This document shows positions 34,153-46,021 of a stretch of 64,000 nt of DNA, one piece after another. The stretch is from Agrocybe praecox. Taxonomy: Eukaryota > Basidiomycota > Agaricomycetes > Agaricales > Agrocybaceae. Under the pieces are notes generated by a model. The model was given only the letters and a program-made list of their open reading frames with translations, was not told where the DNA came from and searched no databases. A program made the position numbers and the translations under genes. Positions within the stretch are counted from its first letter, which is position 1, and each line of letters opens with the position of its first letter. The DNA lies in NCBI GenBank assembly GCA_964017145.1, contig OZ024845.1:1488001-1552000 (forward strand), read 5' to 3'.

Positions 34153-35325
34153 GCTCATAACATCAACTCGGCGTCTCGGGGAGCTCCATGGCCAGCCTCT
34201 TTCTCACCCACACGGCCATTGCAGGGCGCAAATCGGGGAGTAAAATGACATGTTTATGATTTGAGGAGTGTATCTCCAAGGATTTCAGTATTCCCTCGAT
34301 TCCTCTCTCTCTATCCAGCTCGCGTTTCTCCGAGATCAGATTTTTGCCACGACGACATCGAAGAAGTGCACATACAGGCTCAGGAGGTGGGTCGGGGTAA
34401 GTGGCAACGCTGTGACGGTGGTCAGGCGCGACTTCGGGCGTTCGACATTCTGCCAGAGAGCTGTTACATATTGTCAGGCAAATATGTCGGCAGAATTAAT
34501 GAAAAGAACCTGATTATCAGGCCAGGCACTTCTAGTCCAGGACCTCCGTCAGACCTTTCCACGTTTTAGTTGTGTGTTTTGTGCGTGGTGGTACAACAAC
34601 TAAACATGTCGAAAACAGTACACGGGTGGCCCGGATATAGTGCATGCGCAGCGAAAGGCTATGTGTAAGCTATTTGTCTGCCATCCCGCAGTTTGAGTAG
34701 AAATATAAAATTTCGACAGTGATAGATTCATGATCTAAGAATAGACAGATCAACAGGCGCGGGAAAATCAAATAGGTACGAAAATAGTGGCCTTGGGAAA
34801 ATTCGGATGGCATTCCTCTTCTTCACGTTCCCTTGTCTACGTATCACTCTATCAGACTATGTTGGACTGCTTCTCAAAAGACAGCTCACCATGCGATACA
34901 CCGTATGTCATCTAGATGAATAGGAAGTAAGTTGTGTTGGAAAAATACCATTTACACTAATCATTGATGAACCGAACTAGAACTAGAGCCTACATCACGA
35001 TTCACCGCTCCCTTCCCACATTCTCATCTCAGGCTCTGCTCTTGCCACCACCACATTTTGGCAGCGAGACAATCGCGGGTCTCCGTCTCTTTAGCTTTTC
35101 CGACGTAGATTTGAACCTCAGATTGCCAGGGGATTATTGATCATCAAACAAAGTATAAATAGGATGCTTAATTGGAGAAAGAATTCACATATTTTGGTAA
35201 GTAAATAGATTGTGTACCTCATGAGCCTTCTTCGGCCGACCTTGTGGATTACTTATATATATTCACCATCTTGACCTGGTTAAATTTTTGGGATTCTCCC
35301 TACTCCATCTTCCCTCTCTCCAGTC

Positions 35326-37688
35326 ATGTCTTCAGAGCCAGCACTGACGAAAGATTACGACGAGAAGATAGATCAGAGCTCCGAAGTGGGATCGTCCCAG
35401 CACCATGCCTCGGAAATCCCTTTGGCGACCCCTGAAGAAGAGCGTTCGCTGGTCAGGAAACTCGACAGACGCATCTTACCCATTACCTGCTTGCTCTACC
35501 TGTTTGCATGTGCGTTGACCCAGCCACCACCTCCACTTGCATGCCAGCTAAGCCTCGCCATTTTCAGCTCTTGATAGGTCAAATTTAGGAAATGCACGCT
35601 TGCAAGGGCTGCCCGGCGATGTTCTCGGAGGTGACAAAACGGGGGTTCTCTTCGACTGGCTCACGTCTGGATTCTACTTTTCATATGTGTGTTTGGTTTC
35701 ACCTTGACATAACTTCTGTGTTTACATTAAGATATAGGTCCTATGTCAAATCCCTTCCACGCTCTTGTCAAAACTATGTCCCCCTCGGGCTTATGTCGCT
35801 CTAGCTGCCATTGGATGGGGTATGACTTCCACACTCATGGTGAGATTTCCAACCACCACTCCACATAGCAAACTGGGACATATTGACTGACATGTACATT
35901 TCCTCCTTTTTAATAGGCATCAGGATTCAATTTTGCCAGCCTCATGACAGCGCGAGTCTTTCTTGGGGTATTTGAGGCGGGATTCGGCCCGGTTATTACC
36001 GTCTACCTTTGTGAGAAATCTATTTTGATCTGCAGAGAGCAATTTCGATTGAATGTTTCTGTCACGTAGCATTCTTCTATACACGACAGGAGTTGGGATT
36101 AAGGGTACGTCATCTATCCATATAGTAGGGTTTCCCGTTAATCAGTTTGCAGTTGGCGCTATGGTTTGGATTCGCAACCGTTGCAGGTGCCTTTGGTGGT
36201 CTCATCGCGTTTGGGGTACAACATATTCACTCCTCAGTCGCTGACTGGAGACTCCTCTTCATCATTGAGGTATAAGGTTTAATTAATGACGACTAGGAAT
36301 TGCATTGCTTACGTTGTTCCTTACGAAAGGGTGTGCCGACCGTTATTCTTGGAATCGTGACATATTTTGTTCTTCCAAATCGACCAGAATCGACGACTTA
36401 CCTCACTGAGCGTGAGCGACAGATTGCAATCGAAAGAATGAATAGGGATCAGACTGGTGACGTTGGACCTGTTGTCAGGCAAGGTATGTAGTAACGCAAG
36501 TATGACGAGGTTTACTGCATTCTAAGTGGTTGCTTCCGCAATAGCTCACATTAGGTCTGCTATGCTTGATTGGAGGGTGAGTCTGAACGTATTAGCAGGT
36601 ATACTGGCTTACGAAACGCCACTATTGCTTAGGTCTATGTTGCCGGTGCAATTTACTTTGGATATAACACTGCCCTTGCCTCAATTGGTGCATTCTTGCC
36701 GACCATCATCACTACTTTTGGCTTCAGTGAGTAGCTTTGTAAGGTTCAGCGTTTGTCCAGTTTTACTAAGTTCCTATACCTCACTCTAGCCAATGCTAAG
36801 GCGCAATTGATGACCGTTCCTCCCTACGTCGTGGCCGCTGTTGTTATGATTTCGTTCTCCTATACTTCGGATAGAATTCAGAGCAGAGGCATCCTACAAA
36901 CCGTTTCTTCCTGCATCGGGGCTATAGGATATCTGTAAGTTTCCGAGGTACCGTCGAATCTACATCATGGGCTAACCCTATGATAGGTTACTCCTAGTAG
37001 TACCAAACAACAACCATGCTCGCTACTTCGCCACCTTCTGCGTTACGAGTGGCACCTATACTAGCATTGGGTTGATCATCGCTTGGTGTACGTCATAGGT
37101 CTAGTCTATGAATCTCGAGTAAAGCCCGTGCTGACTTGATATCCGAATCTGCAGTCAACCACAATCTGGGCTCGGAGACTAAGAAGGCTACCGGCATTCC
37201 TATGTTCATGGCTATCGGACAGTGCGGAAGTATTTTGGGAGCCCATCTATTCCCCAAGACCGAGGGACCACGCTACTTGTAAGTCTACGCCTTTTGGAAA
37301 AGTTTTGATATCCCTAATAACATTTCGATCCTTTTACAGAAAAGGATTTGGAGGTATGTCTCCTATGGATTTCCGAACGAATGGTTGTTGACAGAGAGTA
37401 TACAGTCGTCACGGGTCTCCTCTTCTTGGCTACAGCATGCTCTTTAATCTTATCTGTAAGTCAGCTCATCCACTAATATGGTACATCATCATGAACGCGG
37501 TCTTGTAGTTATCGTACCGTTGGGACAACGCTCGCCGTGATAGGCTTTACGGAAAACCTAAGCCTGGAGTCAAGGTCGACACAAACGAATTAGCCGACAA
37601 GGTACGTCTAGTAAAAAACTGTAATTCTTCGTGTTGATAGAACTGAGACATACTTTTTTAGACGCCTGAATTCCGATACGTCCCTTAA
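35326..37688 (+). CDS. MFS permease of the anion:cation symporter (Dal5/allantoate-type) family
   Basis: Plasma-membrane major facilitator with about twelve exons, most introns 45-60 nt. The N-terminal cytoplasmic tail (MSSEPALTKDYDEKIDQ) leads into RKLDRRILPITCLLYLFA, typical of the ACS family, followed by DRSNLGNARLQGL, the signature loop after TM1. Then SGFYFSY, a RVFLGVFEAGFGP block (TM4 motif), FYTRQELGLR, LLFIIEGVPTVILGIVTYF, the long central loop with LTERERQIAIERMNRDQ, and six further hydrophobic segments to RYVP. Substrates in this family are organic anions such as allantoate, nicotinate, pantothenate or biotin precursors; the exact one cannot be told. No pathway genes adjoin. Confidence 0.85.
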
Positions 37689-37968
37689 TAATTGGGCTGT
37701 AGGAAGCGATTTGTGCCAATTTAAATTGTATATAATCCCGTAGCTGTAGTCCTTGTTATTTTGATAAATGCTTTCTTGCTATCCTAGAATATTCAAGCTT
37801 TCATAGCTGCCCGCATCCAGGTCACGGGAAAGACGCGTCTTTCTCAACGATCATGTGACAGAAATTTATGTACATATCATTTGAACACTGGCGACTTGAG
37901 CGCTGAGCCTTGACCTGAACAGTGAACTTATTTACTTCATTGCTTGTACTTGGATAATTCACCTTTCT

Positions 37969-39574
37969 ATGGCATTACAGGGAGAAGACGGTGTCAATAT
38001 TGTTGACTGCGACGTACTTGAAGCTGCGAAAGAAAACGTACAGCCACTTGCTACAGGCCGTCGCGTAACTGCTTTGTCTGCCCTGCTTGCCACTCCTCAT
38101 GCCCAAAGGGAATCGAAGCTCGCCGCAACGAGAAACAGACTTCGTATCAATGTCGAGATTGCTATGGACGATGAAGATGGAGACCCATTAGAAGCCTATT
38201 GCCGGTTGGTTTATTGGACTTTGGAAAATTACCCACAAGGTCATTCTGCCGAATCCGGTCTGTTGGAGTTATTGGAAGAAGCCACGCGAGTGCTGAAGGA
38301 CGACAGGGATGGGAAGTGGAGAAACGATCTGAAATACTTGAAATTATGGCTTCTTTACGCGAGTTATGTCGAAAAACCGACGATTGTTTACAAGTTCTTG
38401 GTGGCGAATGATATCGGGACAGAATTTGCACTTCTTTATGAAGAACATGCAGCTGTTCTTGAGAGAGATGGCCGGTGAGTAAACTTTGTATCTCTTATTG
38501 TAACACGGACCTAATGACATTAAACAGCCGGAAAGAAGCAGACGAAGTGTACGCCTTAGGTATTGCCCGTAAGGCAACACCTCTTGATCACCTGGAAAGC
38601 AGGTATCGCGACTTCCAGAAACGTATGATGGCCAACACGTACCTGCCCCCACCGGAGTCAGTTGCCTCGACGTCCAGTTCTTCTCGACCCCGTCAGGTCC
38701 TGGCGACAACCGCATCATCTATCCCCACACCCTCATCACGGCAGACATCATTGCGAACAGGTACCACTCTCGGGGGTGGCTCCACCGGTCTGCCTTCTGT
38801 TGCATCAAATAGTCGGCTCCAGATATTTGTCGACCCCACCGGCGAACAGGCCCAAGCGGCAGAAGGCAGCGAGTGGAATGACCTCGGGACACGCAAGACC
38901 AGGATCAAAGAGAACGTGCCTGAGGTGAAGAAGATGGTAGGCACGACATTGAAGCAGGCTGGAAAGACCAAACGACTGGCTGCTGCTTCAAGTAGTGGGA
39001 CGTCTACATCTGGTTCATCATCAAAGATTGTACCGTTTAGGGATCCAGGACCAGGTGACATGCCCCCGTCATCATCGATACTCCCTGTCCAGAAGAACAA
39101 GGTCCAGAGCGCGGTCTCTAAAGCTCCGCCGAAGGGCTTCAGTATTTTCGTTGACGAGGACAAACCGGATACTGTCCCAAAGAAGAAGGAACAGGAGGCG
39201 CTTGTGAAGGCCCCAACGAGCTCGAAGGGATTCAGTGTCTTTGTTGACGAAGAGGTTGAAGACTCCGCGGATGGTGCCACTGGATCAAATAGTACTAGCG
39301 CGAGTGTTACGCCCAGCTTCACTCCATTCCGTGACGAGGTTAGGTTCAATTTTTTATCTGCTGACTTTTTGACTGAGGAGTGCGGTATATATTTTTCTTA
39401 TCATAGTCCGCGGCTGCTGCACCTGCACCTGCAGTTGTACCTATTGACGAGTCTATCATGAAGATCAAGAAGGATGATAAAAAAGCACCTGGGCCAACCA
39501 CCGAGGCAGAGGCATTACGCAAGGATCCCCTGAAGAATTACGCCCACGAGAGTCTGGATTCCTTATCTTTGTGA
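37969..39574 (+). CDS. MAD3: Spindle checkpoint protein Mad3/BubR1-type
   Basis: Part of the mitotic checkpoint complex that inhibits APC/C-Cdc20. Three exons (37969-38474, 38528-39338, 39407-39574) give 494 residues. The Mad3/Bub1 homology region 1 (TPR-like) covers about residues 45-205: PLEAYCRLVYWTLENYPQG, LKYLKLWLLYASYV, FALLYEEHAAVLE, EVYALGIARKATPLDHLESR. KEN boxes occur at residue 21 (AAKENVQPL) and again near 296 (RIKENVPEV), the pair needed to engage APC/C. ABBA-like motifs FSIFVDED (~373) and FSVFVDEE (~404), plus a weaker LQIFVDP (~266), fit Cdc20 or cyclin-docking sites. There is no kinase domain, so this is Mad3-type rather than Bub1. Confidence 0.9.
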
Positions 39575-40836
39575 ATTTGAAAGATAGACGATTATTTTCT
39601 AACGGACATGTGATCCATGGCCAGAGACAGCTACGACGACTTACGTTCTTTTTTTTGTATACTATGATATGCTAATACCCTCTTTAATTTATGACTTTAG
39701 ATATTTGAAACATTCTCTTGGATTTGATGATATATCAATATACTATCGCAGCAATACGCGTCTTTCTCGTGTTCGTTGTCTGGGCCTTGCGAGCCTGCTG
39801 CCCTTTCCCGCTTCTGGACATAATGGGAAGTGCTACGGATTGGTTTACGTCGGTTCCTAGCTGCGCGACGACTTGCTGGGCAAATGAGGACAGTACTTAA
39901 GCTTTCCCGGGAGCGCTAGACCCGGAGTGCGAGGGATGCTTCTTTTTGACTTCGCAATACGGAGGTCCGGATTCATCCAAAGGAAAAGTAAAGCGCAGAA
40001 TTCCACCAAGAGAACACCGACAAAAAAGACAGCCAAGGAAGGCCTCTTGCACTGGCAGTAAGGTGAGTTTCTGTGTACAATCCGTCCTCGTCGTGTTCAT
40101 TATTTTAATAGTCTTGGGGGGGTGTCAAATAGGCAAATAAATTTATGTGGCGACAGCCTATAGCCAAGCGAACAGGAAGGCAGTTCCTTGAGTTTTGCCG
40201 CCGTCCCAATGAAACGGTCTGTCATGTTAACAATGTAACCGCTGCAAGTTGCGCCGTGGCGCACTTCGATGCGCATGTCTTTCCTTTGGCGGACTTTCTG
40301 GGATTTTTCTAGGCCTCTAGTGGCTGCTGCGTGGTGCCTCTCCTTCTATCACCGGTCAGCGAATGGTTCAGTACCTCATCCAGCCTAGAATTCCAGAAAG
40401 GAGACCAATATTTGCCCCTTAACCGCGGACTCGGCCCTCTCAGCAATCTACTGCTCTCCTAAGGTCCATGCTCGAGTAGTCATCTATCAATACTGCCACT
40501 GATACTTACAGGCTGATATCCCCGTCTTAATGCAGCAATGCCAGGTGAGAGACATTATTATCTAATATCACTCTTGAGCTAGAGTATCCGGATGGTATAG
40601 CGTTTCGAGAAGCTACATGGAAGAAGACCCGCGGCTATTCATACAGGACAACAAAATTAAATGAAATGCCGTTCGTTGATTCTTGACACACTGTCGTCGT
40701 GGGTGTATAAAAGCATCCAGGGGACGTAGTTGGTAAGAGCATTCTCCACCCCCACATATCAACTTCAAGTTGTCTTCACCTGTCTTCGCTCTCTCTCGTC
40801 AAATAGCCCATATCAAGAAAGACATTCTACTTCATC
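39575..40836. other. Intergenic region between MAD3 and the secreted pro-peptide
   Basis: 1.26 kb. Contains the MAD3 3' flank and a TATA-like GTATAAAAG about 130 bp before the next start codon, followed by a pyrimidine-rich leader (CTTCACCTGTCTTCGCTCTC), a good promoter candidate. No other gene supported. Confidence 0.45.
40707..40715 (+). promoter_or_regulatory. TATA-like box of the secreted pro-peptide gene
   Basis: GTATAAAAG lies ~125 bp upstream of the ATG at 40837, with a CT-rich stretch between the two, a common arrangement for highly expressed basidiomycete genes. Confidence 0.45.
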
Positions 40837-41259
40837 ATGATGTACCACCGCAGCCTCCTTTTCATCATTGCATTTACCTTCTGCCTCGCTTTGGCTGCCC
40901 CTGTACAAATCGACAGCCAAATATCGACGAATGTCATCTCTGAAGCAGTTGCTCCTTTGGGAACTTCAACACATACTGTATCAACAAGTGTTGGGGATGA
41001 AACCACAGAGCAACAATCGCTATTGCCCTTGATCAAGAGGTGTGTTTCTGTTCTTAGAAAAGCGTTGTCATTTGACTGACAATATACAGGGCTGGTGAAG
41101 TGCTACAGAAATATAATAGCTGGTCTTCAGCTTCTTCATCTTCAACCAACCATGTTTCTCTATCAAGGAGAAAGTCTGTCCGTCGCCGCCACCCTGTATG
41201 TTTTGTTCATCATTATCGATATTTTATATGGGCCTAACCTAAAGTCCCCTGTTTAGTGA
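40837..41259 (+). CDS. Small secreted protein with Kex2-like processing sites
   Basis: No family recognised. Exon 1 (40837-41039) and exon 2 (41090-41195) encode 103 residues; splicing the next intron (GTATGT...TTTAG) places a TGA directly at the junction (41257), so the protein ends RRRHP. The N-terminus MMYHRSLLFIIAFTFCLALA is a clear signal peptide cleaved before APVQID. A Ser/Thr-rich pro-region ends LLPLIKR, a dibasic Kex2 site, and a ~35-residue Ser-rich tail with further basic clusters (LSRRKSVRRR) follows. The layout matches secreted, Golgi-processed peptides of fungi. A further GTAAGC...CCACAG pair at ~41321-41381 looks like a 3' UTR intron, or the gene may continue differently. Confidence 0.55.
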
Positions 41260-41767
41260 ATGCGACCAGGACGAGATGCGATAATTGATTCTAAGAACCG
41301 GAGTAGATAGCAAAATGACAGGTAAGCATCATCAGAATGAGATATTATGAATATGAATCTCACCTTATTCCTCTCCACAGATGACTATAGAAGAGCCTCT
41401 GGCAACACACCACCCACACGTAGATAGATTTTTTATGCTTTTTTATGCGAGGCACTATACCCACCCGACGCTTCTCCAAACTTCCCCATTTTCCAGACAA
41501 GACCTTCACGTTTTACGATACATCACAATTTTCATTTTGGGGTTTATGGAAATATAAAAGAAGAATACATATTATATAAAATTTTGAAATTCAATGAGCT
41601 GATGATTACATAAGAAGTGTTAGAAGCTGGAGGGAACTTTTCTGGAGTTCGTTGTTCTTTGCCTGGCACCATCATCGAGGCGGTCTTCAGCGAGGCTCTG
41701 CAGGCTTTCGTTATAATACAGACGAGCTCTTTCTTCTTTTCTATCATCGTAAAACCAGTAAATCAAG
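41260..41767. other. Intergenic region upstream of the Rrm4-like gene
   Basis: AT-rich 3' flank of the secreted-protein gene, then the leader of the RNA-binding protein. Probable UTR splice signals at 41321-41381; no separate gene. Confidence 0.4.
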
Positions 41768-44722
41768 ATGGAGCCTTCCTATGATCAGCAGTACCAGGAG
41801 GCAGGTCCCCAGCCGCACCCGTACCTCCATGAACCACTGTTGTATATCACGAACCTTCCTCCTTTTATTTCCGATGAGAACCTGGCGATGGCATTTGTCA
41901 ACTGCGGGCCTTTCAGGCCAAAAATCCAGCGCGATGGATCTCCTAATCTTCTCTCAGGCGTAATTGAGTTCAAATTTCTCGAGAAAGGTGAACATCCGAA
42001 CGTGACATCTTCGCGTCTTCCTCTGTCTTGACCAACTGATTATTTTATATTACTAGCCGAGAAAGCTTTGGCTATTCTTCAATCGCGAAATATCCCAGAA
42101 ATACCTACCCCTGTGCCTTTGGTCCTATCACCGTACCCGCCTACGAATCCGCCTACACCTATTCCACCACCTTCGGCTATTCCTAGGCTGGTCAAACAGC
42201 TTCCTCCAGAATACACCGACTCTCAGCTCTATGATCTTTTCCGACCTTTCGGTGCACTGGCTTCAGTGCATAGCAAGACGCAGTTTGGTCCCGATACCGG
42301 CATGGTCGAGTTCTGGAACGAAGAAGACGCGGCAAATGCTGAGGCAGCCATGCATTGTGCGGAAATCGATGGTCAGAATATCGCCGTTGTCATCTATCAT
42401 CCCCAGAGACGGCCACCCACTATCCCGGAATTCAACGTCGCAGCACCTCCGTTCGTGCCTTCAGGCGTTTCTTATTCCTCATATACCCCACAGGTATGAT
42501 TGATTTCTAATTGCTCAGGTTATTGAAGACGCTGAGATGGTTCCTGTAGTACTCTCCTCCTTCTCGGCCCACTCCCTATTCACCAGTTCGATCACCAGTA
42601 CCACCCGGTTCGCCCTTTATTCATGGTCCAGGACAACAAGTCCAACTGGCGCCAGCAGCAGGGAGTCATAGTGGCCTCATCGATCCTTGCAACTTGTTTT
42701 GCAAAGTGAGTAACTAGTCCGTACGGTATAATTATTTGTTTTTGATCTCGGAATGTTCAGAATCTTTGCCCTGACATCGATTCCAACGGTCTGTTTGCTC
42801 ACTTCATCCCAGTACGTTTAATTCTCGTTTTCTAGATGACCAATACTTACTTGTTCACCCTCTTCGTCAGTTTGGCCAAATTGTCAGGTGAATGACATCG
42901 TTCGATTATGATTTGATGTACAAAGGCCAAACATTCTTTTGATCAGTGCGCGTGTCATGCGAAACGATAACGGCGAGAGTCGTGGGTTCGGTTTCGTATC
43001 GTATCACCATCCCGAACATGGTATGAACTTTGGTTTTAAAATATCATCGAATGAAAACTAATTTATATTCTCAATAGCTGCTGAAGCAATGCGCGTGATG
43101 AACGGACAGACAATCGGAACCAAACAGATTGTCGTCAGGTTGCACGAACCAAAGCAGCTCAGACAAGAGAAGCTGGCTCATAGGTTCGCCCACAATGGAC
43201 ACCCAAGGCGATCGTCAAGCGGTGCTACCAGTCCAGCTGCCAGTGAAGCGGGCGACTATAGTGGATGGAATAGCCCTCGGCTCTATTCACAACCTCTCGG
43301 ATCACCTGCTCTCTCCCCAAAACCAGCTCATTTTGAGCGCGCTGCGGAAAGGGGAAGACGTGGATCAGGCAGTTACTACGCAGTACGCAATATCATCTTT
43401 TGCTTTCATTGCCATAGCGAACTAACTGTATACTTAGGCTGCTTTAAATGGAACCCTGAACGTTCCAATGACATACAACTCCTTGTCTAATTTATCTCCT
43501 GTGGTCCGGAAAGAGGCTCTGACTGGAGAACTGAGTCGCCGGGTTAAGGCCATTGAGCCACTTCCTGATAAGGACATTTCATCGATTGTCGATTCCCTGG
43601 TTTCGCTTTCCCTCAGCAACGTCCTGCAATACCTCGATGACTCAGGGAAATTGAAGGAACAGGTAGAAAACTACAAGTCAAAACATCCCACAATTAACAC
43701 ACCAGAGGTATCAATCTCGCCATCTCCACCAGCCTCTGAAACCGTATCCCAAGATGCGAGGAGCATTGAGCCTGCCAACGGTGCCACTGCCAGTGCCCCA
43801 GAACATCCTTCAACCCCCGTGTCCGTTAGTCCATCTTTGTTGACTCCACCTAGAACATCTTCTCCCGCAGGGTCTGTCCCTCCATTGTCTGAGAGAGATC
43901 GCATATATGCTGCTATCCTCAAGCTGGAGTCAAGCCGCCAGAGCGAACTAGCTGATTTGATCATGAGCCTGCCCAAACGGGAGAGGGCGATGTGTCTTTT
44001 CAACAATGAGATCCTACGAGCGAAATTGGTCGACGCCAAGATGGTGCTAGAAAGTGAAGATGACGATGGAAGTGACATTGCTGGCGCAAAGGCCACTGAT
44101 GATCAGTCCACCAAGTCGGCACCTGCTCCTGTCCCCGTTACACCGCAGGCGAAGAAAATCTTGCCTCACTTGGAGGCTTCGCCCAGCACTCCAGAGCTGT
44201 CTTCCCGAGGCCCATCTGCCACTGCTTCCCCCACTCCAGTCACTCCTAGCGGCCACTCTTCAGCGTCGCATACCATCTCATCGCTTGCTAAACTCCCAGC
44301 GTCCGAAATCATCAGACTCGCAAACTCTTCATCCTCTACCGGTCTTCCACTACCCAAGGCTGATCCTATTATCGTGAGGGCAACGGATGACTTTATTGAC
44401 GGATTAAGGGATAAACCTATCCAGGCTCAGAAACAAGCCCTGGGAGAGAAATTGTAAGCATTTATTTTCCTCGTGTTCTTATTTGTTAATAACCCGCCTT
44501 CTTTTTCTAGGTTCAAAGTGGTTAAATCCTTCAATATCAAAGGAGCAGTGAGTTCATTTCCCTTCTCGTTAGATGCCGACATTCTCTGACGTAGTCGACA
44601 TCTAGCCCAAGATCACGATCGCTCTCTTGGACCAGGAAGATTTACGCTCCCTCGCCCATCTCATGAACAGCTACCCTCCCGTCCTGAAGGAGAAAGCTCT
44701 CGCTGCTGTTGGCACCAAGTAA
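41768..44722 (+). CDS. RRM4: Rrm4-like RNA-binding protein (three RRMs plus MLLE-like repeats)
   Basis: In Ustilago, Rrm4 links mRNAs to moving endosomes for microtubule transport. Here about ten exons encode RRM1 (PLLYITNLPPFISDENLAMA), RRM2 (IPRLVKQLPPEYTDSQLYDL, ending IAVVIYHPQ), a Pro-rich linker and RRM3 (NLFCKNLCPDIDSNGLFAHF with RGFGFVSY). The C-terminal half has three blocks resembling MLLE domains: LTGELSRRVKAIEPLPDKDI..., RIYAAILKLESSRQSELADL... and FKVVKSFNIKG...LRSLAHLMNSYPPVLKEKAL. MLLE domains bind PAM2 peptides (family knowledge). This order is that of Rrm4, not Pab1 (four RRMs, one MLLE). RRM3 is interrupted by a 17-nt exon. No signal peptide or membrane segment. Confidence 0.85.
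42871..42887 (+). other. 17-nt micro-exon inside RRM3
   Basis: Flanked by CGTCAG before and GTGAAT after, it encodes FGQIVS together with the first base of the next exon. Leaving it out breaks the frame and removes the beta-2 edge of the third RRM, so it must be spliced in. Confidence 0.75.
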
Positions 44723-45444
44723 CGGGAGCTTGCTGTTTTTCCCCGTCATTTCTTTCTTAAATACCCAGGTTCATCAATGCCGACTCTTTCATGACCGTAA
44801 AGTTTAAATTCTCGGCATATTCTTGGTTGCGTATCTTCTGGAGGAAATTTTGGAAATTCATAAATATTCTTTTTTTCACGTTCAGAACCTCTCTCTCACT
44901 CCTCTTGCTTTTAATCTAAGACTACAATACACATCATCACTCTCATTCGTTTTTCAGCCCAAAACAGTACATTCTTTCTATTCAAGTGCTTCCCCACGAA
45001 TCCATCTATTACTTGCATCTTTTTCTTTTCTTTCTTACTCATCTTGTCATATATAGCTGTTCATTGCATACATTTCTATTTCTTCTTAACGCCACTTCTA
45101 TTCTGTCTCCATCGTTCGAATTGTTCCATATCCCATTTTTCTTATCGTTGTCGATGTTGATGTCATTCACTACACATCGGAATTTATGACCTCTAATGCC
45201 ATTTTTCCTTTCAATTTCAACTTGTTCAATAGTACACAAACGTCGATTCCGCTTTCCAGCTGCTTTCGTGTTGTCCACCTCGTTTTAAGCATGTTCGACC
45301 CATTTTTTTCCCGGTTTCACTCGTCGATGATTTATCAAGGTGTTCTCAAAATATGTCTATTTACTTTACATACTATCACTAATAAATGCACGATGGCTAG
45401 ATGGGGATGTGCGATATAAACGCGCCCCAGTAATGAACGTTGAA
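44723..45444. other. Convergent 3' intergenic region
   Basis: Very T-rich spacer (plus strand) between RRM4 and the truncated membrane-protein copy. No gene supported. Confidence 0.45.
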
Positions 45445-45997
45445 CTAGCATGTCTGGAGTACGACGACTACCTTTGAGAAATAATCTCCTTTGCTCTTGC
45501 CCTTGATCTCTTCGACAGTTATGCTGAGTCAATCTTTTTTCCCTCGGATTCCAAGCGTTCGAGGTCGGATATTTGAAGTGTGCTGACATGTATTCCGTCT
45601 TCAAAAAGTGCAAATCTCTCCATTATCGCAAAGAATATGTGGGTTTTCGTCCATCCTCTAGCTGCCCGGATTCCGGAATAAAAACAACAATATCGTGTTA
45701 TAAAAAATGAGCAAGCACAAATGATGACCGTGGACGCACCTCTATGTCGATGTCTGTCGGTGCTAGCTGGTATATTTCCATGAACTCCATGCACACGCGA
45801 AGATCGTCCCGAAATAACCTAAAATAATGGTCTAGAGAGACCTGTCGTTCTTGTCGCTCGCCAAATTGTTCTTTGGCGTTTACAGGGGGTGTGCTGCTGA
45901 ATTTTATTGCTGGGGAGCTGGTACCAGCTCTTACGGCCAGATGGACGCATAGATCAAGAATCCCGCAAAACGAAATTGAACTCCAGATTACTTCCAT
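45445..45997 (-). pseudogene. Truncated, partly chimeric copy of the neighbouring membrane-protein gene
   Basis: The stretch ARGWTKTHIFFAIMERFALF, then ISDLERLESEG, matches ARGWTKTHAFFAIMGGFALF and ITDLERLESEG of the gene at 46022-48149. Right after SEG the frame is lost (KKIDSA, stop), while the other frame continues with TVEEIKGKSKGDYFSKVVVV, the homologue of TAEEIKDKSKGDYFSKAVVV, and then stops. So the copy has one frameshift and is cut off before the hydrophobic and acidic parts. Its upstream part (TSSPAIKFSSTPPVNAKEQF...) has no match in the full gene, suggesting a rearranged 5' end. The intron before ARGW is at the same point in both copies. Confidence 0.75.
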
Positions 45998-46021
45998 TTA
46001 TACCATAGTGCTAAAGAGATG

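Larger units (their letters stand above)
31912..35325. other. Gene-poor 3.4-kb gap
   Basis: ERG6 upstream region, then a stretch with no intact gene. It contains a degenerate ~450-bp tandem duplication (32801-33731), a promoter-like segment with TATA-type ATAATTAT and a start codon at 33936 that splices in its second codon (ATGA|GTAAGT) into a 43-codon frame, and a minus-strand open stretch at ~34480-34180 without an ATG. None matched a family I know. Possibly a zone of gene decay. Confidence 0.5.

Noticed and set aside
41768..44722. Poly(A)-binding protein Pab1
   Set aside because: Three RRMs with a long spacer and three MLLE-like blocks rather than four RRMs and one MLLE.
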